64,000 nt of DNA from Platanthera guangdongensis (lineage: Eukaryota; Streptophyta; Magnoliopsida; Asparagales; Orchidaceae), in NCBI GenBank assembly GCA_039583875.1, contig CM077160.1, forward strand, positions 113,479,314 to 113,543,313, read 5' to 3'. Below are positions 1 through 9,479 of the stretch, piece by piece. The position numbers were made by a program, and so were the translations under genes. The first letter of the stretch is position 1, and every line of letters starts with the position of its first letter. The notes under the pieces were generated by a model, which was not told where the DNA came from, made no database searches, and saw only the letters and a program-made list of their open reading frames with translations.

Positions 1-26
1 ATTATATCTTATTATATGATTGTATG

Positions 27-210
27 TGTAGAAATGGAGAAAGCCAACCTTATATATATGTCCACTTGGTACAAATACAAAGAATGAGTACATATATATA
101 GATGAGAGAAAGAGGGAGAAAAGTCCTATACACAATGTGGGACTAAAGAGAAGAGAGAAAAACAATAAATGCTATACAAATGGGCCTAGTTTAAGTGGGC
201 TTTTCCAACA
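27..210 (-). repeat. Copia-1 3' LTR
   Basis: 184 bp, starting tgtagaa and ending ttccaaca on the plus strand. It is nearly identical to 5186-5369 and abuts the polypurine tract at 211-223. The pol reading frame runs through the tract and ends about 20 bp inside this LTR. Confidence 0.95.
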
Positions 211-1624
211 CTCCCCCGCAAGCTGGAGCGTATAGGTCATATGCACCCAGCTTGGACAAACACTGGTAGAACAGGGTGCTTGATAAGGCCTTTGTGAGGA
301 TGTCGGCAACTTGATCAGTTCCTGGAACATGCTTCAATTCAAGTTTCTTCAATTGAACCTTCTCCCGAACAAAGTGACAGTCGACCTCGATATGTTTTGT
401 GCGCTCATGAAACACTGGATTCTTTGCGATGTGTATGGCGGCTTGACTATCACAAAATAGAACAGCAGAGGAGGGGAGTTTTACTCCTAGGTCAGTAAGG
501 AGACTTTCAAGCCATGTGAGTTCTGAGACAACCGAGGTCATCGATCGATATTCAGCTTCTGCAGAGGAACGGGCTACCACAGCCTGTTTCTTACTCTTCC
601 ATGTAATAAGATGACCACCAAAATAAGTACAGAACCCACTAGTTGACCTCCGATCGTCCAGGGAACCCGCATAGTCGGCATCAGAATAGGCAACCAATGC
701 GGGAGCAGAGTCAGAGGTTTTGTACACCAGCCCTTGACCCGGAGCTCCCTTAAGGTATCGAAGAATCCGTTCAACCGCTTGAAGATGAGAAGCCCGGGGG
801 GCATGCATGAACCGACTGACAACCCCAACTGCAAACGATATATCCGGCCTCGTGACTGTTAGATAGATCAACTTGTCCACAAGGCGTCGATAGTATTCCG
901 GGTTTGGAAGCAATAAATCGTCATCTGAAGCATGAGCGCATAGTTTGTGATTTGTCTCCATCGGGGTACAAGCTGGCTTGCAACCAGACTGACCAGCATC
1001 TTTGAGAAGATCGAGACAGTACTTTCGTTGGGAGAGCACCAACCCGTCCGGCCGCCGGGCAATCTCGAGACCCAGGAAGTAGCGAAGGTTCCCCAGGTCT
1101 TTAGTTTGAAAAACAGTGGTCAGATGTTGTTTGACGTCTTGAATCCCTTTTGAGTCATCTCCAGTGAGAAGGATGTCATCAACATAAACCAACAGAAGGA
1201 CGGTGCCAGTGGCACGGTGTCGGGTAAAAAGGGAGAAATCTGCAGAACTCCGAGTGAACCCCATGTCCCGAACCACCTTGCTAAATTTGTCAAACCACGC
1301 CCGAGGGGACTGTTTGAGACCATAAATGGATTTTTTGAGAAGACATACCCGAGACTCCCCCGTGGTCTCAAACCCGGGCGGTTGGCGCATGTAGACGGTT
1401 TCCTGAAGGTCACCATTTAAAAAGGCGTTCTTGATGTCGAGCTGATGAAGGGGCCAGTGGCGGTGCACCGCGACGGAGAGAAGAACGCGGACAGTGTTGA
1501 GCTTGGCCACCGGAGAGAAGGTTTCCTCATAATCGAGGCCCTCCTGTTGTGTGAAGCCACGGACCACAAGACGGGCCTTCAGGAGGGCAATAGTGTCATC
1601 CGGAGCATGCTTGATGACGAACAC
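191..1624 (-). pseudogene. pol: Copia-1 reverse transcriptase and RNase H
   Basis: A long open frame with RT hallmarks: LVVRGFTQQEG near residue 20, LDIKNAFLNGDL near 63-72, YGLKQSPRAWFDKF near 101-114 and the catalytic YVDD at about 147-150. RNase H follows with YSDADYAG, SSAEAEYRSM, CDSQAAIH and [13 protein letters not shown]. It is in the same frame as the preceding segment and separated from it only by the stop at 1625-1627. The C-terminus (CGGVLEKPT) is translated across the polypurine tract and ends in the LTR. These catalytic residues look intact. Confidence 0.92.
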
Positions 1625-3270
1625 TCATTTACACCCAACAGGGTGTTGACCGGGAGGTAAGGGAACCAAGACCCAGGTCTGGTTGGCCCAGAGGGCCGTC
1701 ATTTCCTCGTCCATGGCAGCCCGCCAGCCAGGATGGTGAAGCGCCTCCTGCAAAGAGTTAGGGATCGAAACAGAGGATAATGATGTGGTAAAGTGAAGAA
1801 GAGAGGGAGAGAGGCGATGGAGAGAGACGTAATTCGCCATGGGATGAGCGGTAGAGACGGGAGCCGGAGCAGCAGGGAGCAGAGCACCAGAGGGCGAAGC
1901 CGACTGCAGAGGGGCTATGGGATGAGGAGAGCGACGAGAGTAGACCCGGATAACCGGGGGTGGTGGACGGAGAGGAGGTAGGGAGGGCGGAGAGGAGGAG
2001 GAGGAGTGAGGAGCAGGAATGACAGGACGAACGACGGGAGCTGGACTCAGAGCGACATCGAGAGCAGGGAAGAAGGGAATATCTTCACGAAAAGTCACGT
2101 CAGCTGAGACAGTGACCTTGCGGGTAGCAGGCGAATAACAGACATAACCCTGCTGAGTGCGCGAGTACCCCACAAAGATATGCTTGGTGGCACGAGGGTC
2201 CAATTTGTCTGTGGAGGGACCGAGGTGGTGAACGTAGCAGGTACACCCAAACACCCGGGGAGGAACAGGAAAAGGCGGAGTTGTGGGAAAGAGGAGGCTG
2301 AAGGGAGTAGCATACTGGAGGACGGAAGACGGGAGACGGTTGATGAGGAAGCAAGCCGTGGAGAGCGCGTAGTGCCAGTATGGTTTGGGAACCTGCATTT
2401 GAAGCATAAGGGAGCGAGCGACATCAAGAAGGCGACGATTCTTGCGCTCGGCGACACCATTCTGTTGTGGGGTGTACGGACACGAGGTTTGGTGAAGAAT
2501 GCCGAACTCAGAGCAGAGAGTGGCAAAGGTATGGCTGGTGTACTCCCGCGCATTGTCAGTACGAATAGTGCGAATAGGCGCAGAGAACTGAGTGCGAGTC
2601 TCAAGTATGAAAGCCCGGAATACGCGGGGAAGTTCAGAGCGATCCCGAAGGAGATATAACCACGTCATGCGAGAGTAATCATCAATAAAAGTAAGAAAAT
2701 ACCGATAGCCAGAAATACTAGTAAATTTGTACGGACCCCATATATCGGAGTGTACTAAAATAAAAGGAGCGGAGCTCCGAGTACAATGAGGAGGAAATGA
2801 TGAACGGGGCTGTTTGCCCAAAATACATGTGTCGCAGCGAAAAGCAGGGAGAGTAACATCAGGAAGAGCCTTCCGGAGGACTGGAAGAGGAGCATGTCCC
2901 AGACGGCGATGCCAATCCGAAGAGGAGATCGAGGCGAGGACAGTGGAAGAGTCGTCAAGAAGATAGAGCCCATTCTGCAGCCGTCCTCTACCAATGATAG
3001 TCCGCGTCTGCTGATCCTGTATGAGAAAAGAAGAAGAAGTAAATGTCACGGAGTAATTAGAATCAGTAGTAAGGCGACCAACAGAGAGTAAATTGAAAGT
3101 AGATCCCGGAACATGTAGAGCCGAGCGCAGGAGGAGAGAAGAGGTGAGAGAAATATCAGCACATCCAGAGACTGCAACTGATGCCCCATTAGCGACAGTA
3201 ATGTACTTCGGGTGAGGTGAAGACAAGTACTGAGGTGGCCTAACAGAGGTGATATGATGAGTGGACACCA
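1625..3270 (-). pseudogene. pol: Copia-1 protease tail, integrase, RT start
   Basis: The continuation of pol in the second frame. It contains the end of the protease domain (THHITSVRPPQY), the integrase HHCC zinc-binding motif (WHRRLGH ... CDTC), the DDE residues (HSDIWG, RTDNARE, GVAERKN), a proline/serine-rich linker and the conserved lead-in to RT (WVLVPLPPGQHPVGCK). It ends at TGA 1627-1625, where a Trp codon is expected (K-W-V-F), so this is a nonsense mutation of TGG. DDE and HHCC residues are otherwise present. Integrase lies upstream of RT, as in all Ty1/copia elements. Confidence 0.88.
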
Positions 3271-4307
3271 GAATCAAGGATCCAGCGCGTGCCAGAGGAT
3301 AGGCAGGCGATACCTTCATTGGAGATAGAGGCAGCAGAGGCAACCGAGGCAGGTGGACGGCTGAGCAAGCCATGAAGATGCTGGAGCTGAAGACGAACCT
3401 CGTCGAGATCAGTACGAGAGGAGGCAGAGTCGGTAGTAGCAGCAGAGGCATGCGGACGAGGAGGTCGGCCATGTTTGCGATAGCAGGTGGCCTCAAGATG
3501 ACCATCTTTACCGCAGAACGAGCATTTAAGCCTTGACCGGCCACCGCGACCCCGGCCTCGAGAGTCAGAGCGACCACCACGGGCAGAAGGGGGAAGAGGC
3601 AATAAGGGAGCTGGTGCCTGTTGAACAAGGGCCGGAGAAGGAAGTCCGGGAACATCCGGAGGCGGGGAGACTTTGAGAAGCATTGAGCACACATCGGAAA
3701 AGGATGGTGTAACAGTAGAGGAGAGGATGTGAGCCCGGACACTGTGAAGATGAGGTGGTACCCGGGCCATCATCATGGCGATACCCACAGCTTCCTTTTG
3801 GGTACGTTGAGCAGCGAGATCTAAAGTGGGAGGCTGATGGTGGATCCAAGCCTCAACCAGAGACCGGGCCTGAGCAACAAAGGACGTCAGGTCGGTTGCG
3901 CCACTGCTATCAAGGGCCTGGAGAGCAGTGATGATATCATATAGATGGTGGAGACTATCCTTGCCAGAGTAGAGGGTGTGGAGCTCGTCCCACATGCCTT
4001 TGGCCGTCTCATGATACATGGCCAGACGATAAGATTCGCCATCAAGAGAGTTGAGAAGCCAAGTCTGCACACGCCCATCATTGTGTAACCATTCCTCAGT
4101 AGGGACACCAATAACGGACTGAGTCAGGTGATGAAGGAATCCCTTTGACTGAAGGACACGGCGAACCGAGTGTGCCCATTCCACAAAGTTCTTCTTGCCA
4201 GTGAGCGAAATTGTAGTGATCCGAAGCTCGTCGCGGATTTCCTGGATAGAGGTCGGGCGTTCAGGAGGAGGAACGGTCGTGCCAACTGAGTCTGCAGACG
4301 TAGACAT
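3240..4307 (-). pseudogene. gag: Copia-1 gag (plus start of protease)
   Basis: The nucleocapsid/capsid part of the copia polyprotein. The likely start is the ATG ending at 4307 (MSTSADS); the open frame upstream only covers the GC-rich leader. It shows the copia gag pattern (TGKKNFVEWAHSVRR, then YSGKDSLHHLYD), an RGRGRGGR basic stretch, a CX2CX4HX4C zinc knuckle (CSFCGKDGHLEATC) and the protease motif WILDSG. Just after DSG the frame is lost by an apparent one-base insertion near 3271, so gag-protease is cut off from the rest of pol. Copia-3 carries the closest related gag in the window. Confidence 0.85.
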
Positions 4308-4309
4308 GG

Positions 4310-5173
4310 GGGCGACCTGGATGAGGTCGCGGCGAGCTGGAGGAGGCCGCGGCGAGCTGGAGGAGACCGCGGCGGACTGGAGGCGGCAGCTAGAGGAAGC
4401 GGAAAGACAGCGAACTGGGTGAGGTCGCGGCGAGCTGGAGGAGGTCGCGGCGAGCTGGAGGAGACTGCGGCGGACTGGAGGAGGCAGCGGCGGACTGGAG
4501 GAAGCCGCGTTGTGCACAAATACGCTCAACAAGGAGCGGACTGGACAAGGGAGGCCGCAGCGGACTGAAGAGGTCGAGGCGGACTGGACCAGATCGCGGC
4601 GGGCTGGATCAGATCGCGGCGGGCTGGATCAGACCGCGGCGGACTGGAGCGAACTGAGAAGAGAGGACAAGCCGGGGAAGCAAGAGAGCGACCGCAGCGG
4701 GCTGGACCAGTCCGCAAGACTGAAAGAATGCAGAGGGGCGAGCCCGCGGCGGACAGGGAAAAGAACTTGGCCGCCTGAAGAGGAAGGAGAGCAGCCGCAA
4801 GCAAGGGAGAAGTGCGGACGCTGCGCTTACGGCGGACAAAGGAGACCAAGAAGAGGAGGCGAATACTGAGTTCGCAGCGGACAGAAGGAATGAGGTCGCC
4901 GAGGTTGCGCTGGACAAGAAGAGGCCGCAGCGGACAAGGAGAAGCAGTGGACCCCACAGGATGGCTATAAATAGGGGGCCAGAGGAGGAAGGAAGAGGAG
5001 GGAAGAGAAGTGGTTCCACGGGAGGAGAGGCAGCGGACTGGACAAGGGAGGCCGCAGGAGTGATGCGACTAGAAGGTGCGGACACACATACGCAGGCCGC
5101 AGAGATCACAGGCCGCAGAGATCACAGGCCGCAGGGCGGACAGGAAAGGGAGTCCGCAGGAGTCCGTAACCTG
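4310..5173 (-). repeat. Copia-1 leader with degenerate short tandem repeats
   Basis: The untranslated leader between primer site and gag is GC/purine-rich. It is built largely of imperfect units of about 20-25 bp of the kind gcggcgagctggaggagg and gcggactggaggaggc, densest at 4318-4640. Frame-open stretches here are compositional and not genes. A similar but non-homologous-looking repeat leader is present in Copia-3 and Copia-4. Confidence 0.7.
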
Positions 5174-5185
5174 GCTCTGATACCA

Positions 5186-5369
5186 TGTAGAAATGGAGAA
5201 AGCCAACCTTGTATATATGTGCACTTGGTACAAATACAAAGAATGAGTACATATATATAGATGAGAGAAAGAGGGAGAAAAGTCCTATACACAATGTGGG
5301 ACTAAAGAGAAGAGAGAAAAAATATAAATGCTATACAAATGTGTCTAGTTTAAGTGGGCTTTTCCAACA
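5186..5369 (-). repeat. Copia-1 5' LTR
   Basis: 184-bp partner of 27-210. The adjacent plus-strand sequence gctctgatacca (5174-5185) is the reverse complement of the tRNA-iMet primer site, which fixes this copy as the 5' LTR of a minus-strand element. Confidence 0.95.
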
Positions 5370-5404
5370 GTATGCATTATTTAACTTTTTTTAAAAATGT
5401 ACAG

Positions 5405-5842
5405 ATACATTCTAAAAAGAGAAATAAAATTGATAGCAAGAGATTGAACGATTTATTATTTGTAAAGTTCAATGCTTTGCTAAAGTCGAAATATTCAGAG
5501 ACATCTCGGGATCCATTGGCAGCTAAAAATGTTGATTCTGGAATGGTACAAGAGTGGATGGTAAATGTTGATGCTGAGGAGGATGAAGATGAAGATGACG
5601 ATGATGAAGTCTTTCCTGGTGAGGGGCTGACATGGGCGCAAATTGGCAATATAGTCGACGCTGATCATGATGAAAGGAGACCTCAAAGATTAGCTACAAG
5701 CAAAGAAGTGGCAATTAGTTATCAAAGAAGGGGAAAGAGAAAAATATCTGAAGTGGACGAGGGAGATCTAGAGGGTTCATCGGATGAAGATCATATTCTA
5801 TCTACTCTGCCAACTATAGATGACTTTTCAGGTGATGAATAA
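5405..5842 (+). CDS. 3' exon of hAT-transposase-derived protein
   Basis: This looks like the last exon of a host gene of the BED-finger/DUF659/hAT-dimerisation type (a domesticated or degenerate hAT transposase). A splice acceptor (tgtacag, ending 5404) precedes the coding run QIHSKKRNKIDSKRLNDLL. The pattern RLNDLLFVKFNALL is the typical tail of the hAT dimerisation region. It is followed by an acidic stretch (EEDEDEDDDDE) and the motif LTWAQIGNI, which resembles the LTW motif seen after the dimerisation domain in plant hAT-derived proteins. Stop is taa at 5840-5842. Earlier exons are left of the window; Copia-1 occupies the intron just upstream. Family assignment is from recognition of the C-terminal pattern only. 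Confidence 0.65.
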   Translation: MHSKKRNKIDSKRLNDLLFVKFNALLKSKYSETSRDPLAAKNVDSGMVQEWMVNVDAEEDEDEDDDDEVFPGEGLTWAQIGNIVDADHDERRPQRLATSKEVAISYQRRGKRKISEVDEGDLEGSSDEDHILSTLPTIDDFSGDE

Positions 5843-6330
5843 TGAGGTATGTTTGAGTTTTCATATTTAAAGTGTTGTATGTTAAATGATACATATAGAT
5901 TTTAATATTTAAAAGTTCAATAGGTTGTAAAATAGGTAGTACTGTGATATGTATAAAAATTAAAAATAACATGTAATTACATATATAATTAATTAAATAT
6001 TAAAATCCGATATATGAAATATCCCCGATATATCCCCCGATATATAAAAAACCGACATGAAAACCCAAACCGACGTGTTCCCGACATCCGACATCTGCAA
6101 CATTGATCCCAGGTTATTGCGAAGTGGAGGGGGTATGCGGGAGTGGGAGTGATTGAAGGAATGTGGAAGGGTTAAAAAAACCCAGTCTGCTACAGGGAAG
6201 ATAATGTGGGGTTGGAGTTAACAAGAGGAAGGTGGTAGGTGGTGGAACAAGTGAGGCTCGGATGTGTGGGGGTGGGGGGGGAAACAAATGTATTTGGGAG
6301 GAAACTTTGACTGGGGAGGAGGGAAATAAT
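5843..6330. other. AT-rich flank, no gene seen
   Basis: Presumed 3' UTR and intergenic DNA after the hAT-derived exon. At 6007-6110 there is a cluster of related short motifs (ccgatatat, cccccgatatat, ccgacat) that looks like a degraded internal repeat. No coding signal was recognised. Confidence 0.5.
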
Positions 6331-6331
6331 T

Positions 6332-6556
6332 TCATGCAGTTGTGGGTTGAGCGGAGAAGGGGGAGGAAAGTAACCAGAGATGGATGGAGTCACAGGGACG
6401 CTTAGGCGGAGGCTTAAGGTTACTGGATGGGGCCGGCAGGGCTAGAAGGAGGTGAGAAACAGAGGAGGCAAGGGTTTTCCGGGAGGGGAGGAGGGGAAGA
6501 GGGCGGGCGATTGATATGGAAGCCACGGAATGGAAGCGGAGGGGGATAGGAGGCAT
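6332..6556 (-). CDS. Possible first exon, transit-peptide-like (hypothetical)
   Basis: A 74-residue minus-strand reading frame, with ATG at 6556. It is rich in Ser, Pro, Leu and Arg with almost no acid residues at the start (MPPIPLRFHSVASIS), as in plastid or mitochondrial targeting peptides. A TATA-like ttataaaagg lies upstream at 6710-6701 and a G-box cacgtg at 6912-6917. Together they resemble a plant promoter plus first exon. No downstream exon was found before the hAT-derived gene, which reads the opposite way. It may be a truncated gene or chance; GC-rich plant DNA often keeps such frames open. Confidence 0.3.
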   Translation of the reverse strand: MPPIPLRFHSVASISIARPLPLLPSRKTLASSVSHLLLALPAPSSNLKPPPKRPCDSIHLWLLSSPFSAQPTTA

Positions 6557-6700
6557 CAGGTGTTACCTGGAGTCGCACTAGGGATTTCTTCCTGGCGTCG
6601 TATCGGAGGAAGAAGAAGTGTCGGCCTCACACAGAACTGTGACCGGACGGTTCCCACTTGCTGAAAACCCTTCGATACCACCACCGTGAACCGCTGCCCC

Positions 6701-6710
6701 CCTTTTATAA
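6701..6710 (-). promoter_or_regulatory. Candidate TATA box
   Basis: ttataaaagg on the minus strand, about 145 bp upstream of the ATG at 6556, in a GC-rich context with a G-box core (cacgtg, 6912-6917) farther upstream. The spacing is plausible for a plant promoter with a long 5' UTR. Confidence 0.3.
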
Positions 6711-6944
6711 GGCCTGAATAATAACTGCACAAATCTGAAAATTAAATAAAATCTGAATCGGACGGTGCACACTGTTCGAACCGATCCGGGGGAAAATACA
6801 ACTCAAAATATAAAAGGCTATATATGAACTCGACTCGGATCGACCATCCGGACGTAACCACGGGCTCAGATCGTCCGCCCGGGCAGCGGATCACCGACTC
6901 CCGCGGGAATACACGTGTGTCGGCCGTGGTGCGCCGTCGCATAG

Positions 6945-7490
6945 AATCCAAGCGGGTTGGTTGAAGTGGAGAGGCACGTCAGCGATCTTATGTGATCGTA
7001 AAGTACCATTAAAACTTAAGGGCAAGTTTTATTGTGGTGCAATCAGACCAGCGATGCACTATGGTTCTGAGTGTTGGGCAGTGAATTGTGTACATGAGTA
7101 AAAAATGGGAGTTGTAGAGATGAGAATGTTGAGGTGGATGTGTGTACACATGAGACTGGATAAAATTAGGAATGAATGTATCAAGGATAAGACAGGAGTA
7201 GCAACAATTGCAGAGTAGATGCGAGAAGCTCGACTAAGATGGCTTGGACACGTACAAAGGTGACCTTTAGAGGCACCTGTTAGGCGTTGTGAGAGTTTAT
7301 TCACTAGGCATGTTAAATGAGGGGGGTAGACCAATAAAGACTTGGAATGAAACTATAAGGAAAGACATGATGTACTTAGGCCTTAGTGAGATTAGGACAA
7401 AAGATAGGCACAATAGAGACGAAGGATCCATATATCAGACCCCACTATAGTGGGATAAAGGCTTGAGTGTTGTTTTTGTTATGTTGTTAT
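6945..7490 (+). mobile_element. RTE-type LINE 3' end (5'-truncated)
   Basis: Translation in a mostly consistent frame gives the C-terminal region typical of plant RTE-clade LINE ORFs: IQAGWLKWRGTS, LCDRKVPLKLKGKF, AMHYGSECWAV, MRMLRWMC, REARLRWLGHVQR and TWNETIRKDMMYL. In-frame stops (for example near 7108 and 7218) show it is dead. The segment ends with the usual tagtgggataaaggcttgagtgttg followed by a ttg-rich 3' end, diagnostic of this LINE group. It lacks the RT and endonuclease domains, as in common 5' truncation during target-primed reverse transcription. The same 3' end occurs in reverse at 10595-10943. Confidence 0.82.
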
Positions 7491-8045
7491 TTCTTATTAT
7501 GTCACACCCCGCGCCTATAAGGGGTGGAGTTGTACTTTTTTCTAGATTATGCTTGGATGAATGCAAATTAGAGTTGCTCCCTAAGTTTTCCCTCTCAACC
7601 ATAATCTTCTTCTTCTCTCTCATCTCCGCCGGCCCTCCTCCTCGCCAAGTTCCTCTCCGGGATAGTATCAGAAACAAAATACGTTTATGAGGATATGTGT
7701 GGCGGCCAGCGTCGTATCAGTTCTTGAATTAGGGAAGATTAATTGTAGATACTATATAGATCAGATTTATACACAGATATTCAATTATTGAAAATCTTTC
7801 TTTAGTGTCCAAACTAGTAGCCAATGGCTTCACATTGGCAACTCAGAATAAACTCACTACCGAGTTCCTAAATGTTTGACAAAAAACAAGTCTATATTTT
7901 CTTCTTCAAGTGCAAACTTAGCAGTGAAAGGCTATAGTTGGAGAATTAAATGGAGAGGAAGAGGATGATGCCTATCTTAGAAGACATACACAGAGGCCAA
8001 GATGTTCGAAGTTCCTAGTTTGTGTTAAAAGTTGTTATGATTTAT
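7491..8045. other. Unassigned intergenic DNA
   Basis: No convincing gene. Around 7790-7880 a short plus-strand run (LSVSKLVANGF) resembles the segment after the protease of LTR retrotransposons, so this may be a very old retroelement scrap. The rest is unrecognised. Confidence 0.35.
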
Positions 8046-8319
8046 GTTACTTGTTTTCTCTGTATAGTCTTATGTCTCTGATACGTCTAGTCATATCAAG
8101 AACAAACATGAACAAAAACTTAGATTTCAATAAAGATAATATAGATACACTCAGGATATAACTCATGTCAAGCATCCGTAGGCTGGGTACACTCCACTCT
8201 CCAAGAGAGCCAAAAACTTTAAAACTCAAAAGATAAGAAAGAATCCGCCCCTAGGGCTCCTTATATAGATGCAGCCCGACACTACAAGACACAATACATA
8301 ACAATGTGTATACGTATCA
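8046..8319 (-). repeat. Probable gypsy 3' LTR (minus strand)
   Basis: Read on the minus strand, a purine tract (ggatgggtgtgg, 8331-8320) is followed by tgatacgtatacac and the segment ends ...gtaaca, a TG...CA LTR of about 274 bp. No partner LTR was found, so the left boundary is uncertain. Confidence 0.42.
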
Positions 8320-8600
8320 CCACACCCATCCTGAAAAGTGACTTTGCCCCCAAGGTCGAGCCTAGAAGGGCCCAATGGAATGTCGGCGAGACTCGGTCGT
8401 CTCCTCTGGTGGGCGGACCAGGTGAAACATCAAAAGGTTAGCGGCGTCGTGGCGGCTTGGGTGCTGCAGAGCTGTGGGACAGACGATCGAAACAGGCGCA
8501 GAACTTGGTGTGGGACTGCCTGAGAGGTGAAGTAATGTCATGTCTGCAAAATATCTCATCCTCAAGGACAAGCGAGGTTCACGCCAATTGGGCTGGAGAA
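8320..8600 (-). pseudogene. pol: Gypsy pol C-terminal fragment (chromodomain-like)
   Basis: The minus strand next to the LTR reads RPPEETTESRR and, in another frame, RLDLGGKVTFQDGCGDT. This matches the end of Ty3/gypsy chromovirus pol (a PPEETTWE-like stretch followed by LEDKV-like residues) running into the polypurine tract. It is frame-shifted and short; nothing of RT or integrase remains. Similarity is judged from memory of the family pattern, so confidence is limited. Confidence 0.4.
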
Positions 8601-8912
8601 TCGGTTGGAGGTCGGATGCTATGAAGACTGATGGCAGAAACCCATCCAGATCCTGAACGAGGGTCATGGGACCAAACACAAGGACGATGATGATTAGGTA
8701 GTGAAGATTTGGAAGAAAACCTGATGGGAAGTCTGGTCGAGGTTGGAGAGTGACAAGATGTGACTGTAAGATAACAATGGGCTCGAGAGATGCAGGAAGT
8801 GAGGAGTCGTGGGATAAGAGAACGGACAGGTGGGCCCCCATTAAAGAAACGGCGGGGAGCAAAAAATACATATGGCTACGTGTGAAAGGCTGGCTTGGTG
8901 GGGCCCTCATAC

Positions 8913-9399
8913 TACAAACTTGTGGACAAGCTTGATCTGAGGTGGGGAGAAGATGTTATGGGCCCACGAATGGGATGATGATGCGTGTCCGGGAGAATGT
9001 GTATCTTCAAATACATTGTATCTTTATCTGTTATTTTCTTCTTTTATTTGCACACTTTATTTCTCACGCTTTATGTACCCCGAGTGAGGGGCATATTTGG
9101 TACTTTTTGTTATACCTTTTCCTCTCACAATATATATATAGGTGGGGAGAGTGGTCTTGTTAATTATGAGAAATTAAACCCTAATCCTCTCTCTTGAATC
9201 TTCTCCTTCTTCCCTCATCTCCTTGGCTAGGGCTAGGGTTGAACAAGGCTCCCATCTTCCCTCCTCTCTCAGTCTAGTCTGTCTCTCATTGTATCTCCCG
9301 CCACGGGGAAAACTAGACCGAGGAAGGGTCACGACAATCCTCTCCGAGATTTCTACCTTTCAAAACCGTGCACCTGCTCGCAATCGGAGGCTCGTATCA
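8913..9399 (+). mobile_element. Probable gypsy 3' end: pol tail plus LTR (plus strand)
   Basis: On the plus strand YYKLVDKLDLRWGEDVMG resembles the LEDKV tail of gypsy pol. It is followed by the purine tract aggtggggagaaga and a candidate LTR 8954-9399 that begins tgttatgggc and ends cgtatca (446 bp). The LTR contains a TATA-like atatatatatagg near 9130-9143, as expected for an LTR promoter. The 8046-8319 LTR points the other way, so two gypsy 3' ends lie back to back. No 5' partner was found. Confidence 0.4.
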
Positions 9400-9479
9400 G
9401 TTTTCTTTGTAACAACTTATGTCTCATCCCTCTCTATATATAAAGAGGAGATGATTACTTAAAAAATTAATTGAAAACT

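Larger units (their letters stand above)
27..5369 (-). mobile_element. Copia-1: complete Ty1/copia LTR retrotransposon
   Basis: The element is flanked by the 5-bp target duplication gtatg (22-26 and 5370-5374). It has two 184-bp LTRs of the TG...CA type. In element sense (minus) the order is 5' LTR, a primer-binding site tggtatcagagc (5185-5174) matching initiator-Met tRNA, a GC-rich leader of about 870 bp, gag, protease, integrase, reverse transcriptase and RNase H, then a polypurine tract (gcgggggag) against the 3' LTR. Integrase before RT defines Ty1/copia. The LTRs differ at about six sites by eye. The coding region has one frameshift and one nonsense codon, so it looks non-autonomous now. 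It lies in the intron preceding the host exon at 5405. Confidence 0.97.

Noticed and set aside
1625..2604. Several long overlapping frames on both strands within Copia-1
   Set aside because: Shadows of the integrase/RT coding frame; only the frame with HHCC, DDE and RT motifs is real.
5174..5185. tRNA-like sequence
   Set aside because: tggtatcagagc is a retrotransposon primer-binding site; there is no cloverleaf here or at the other primer sites.
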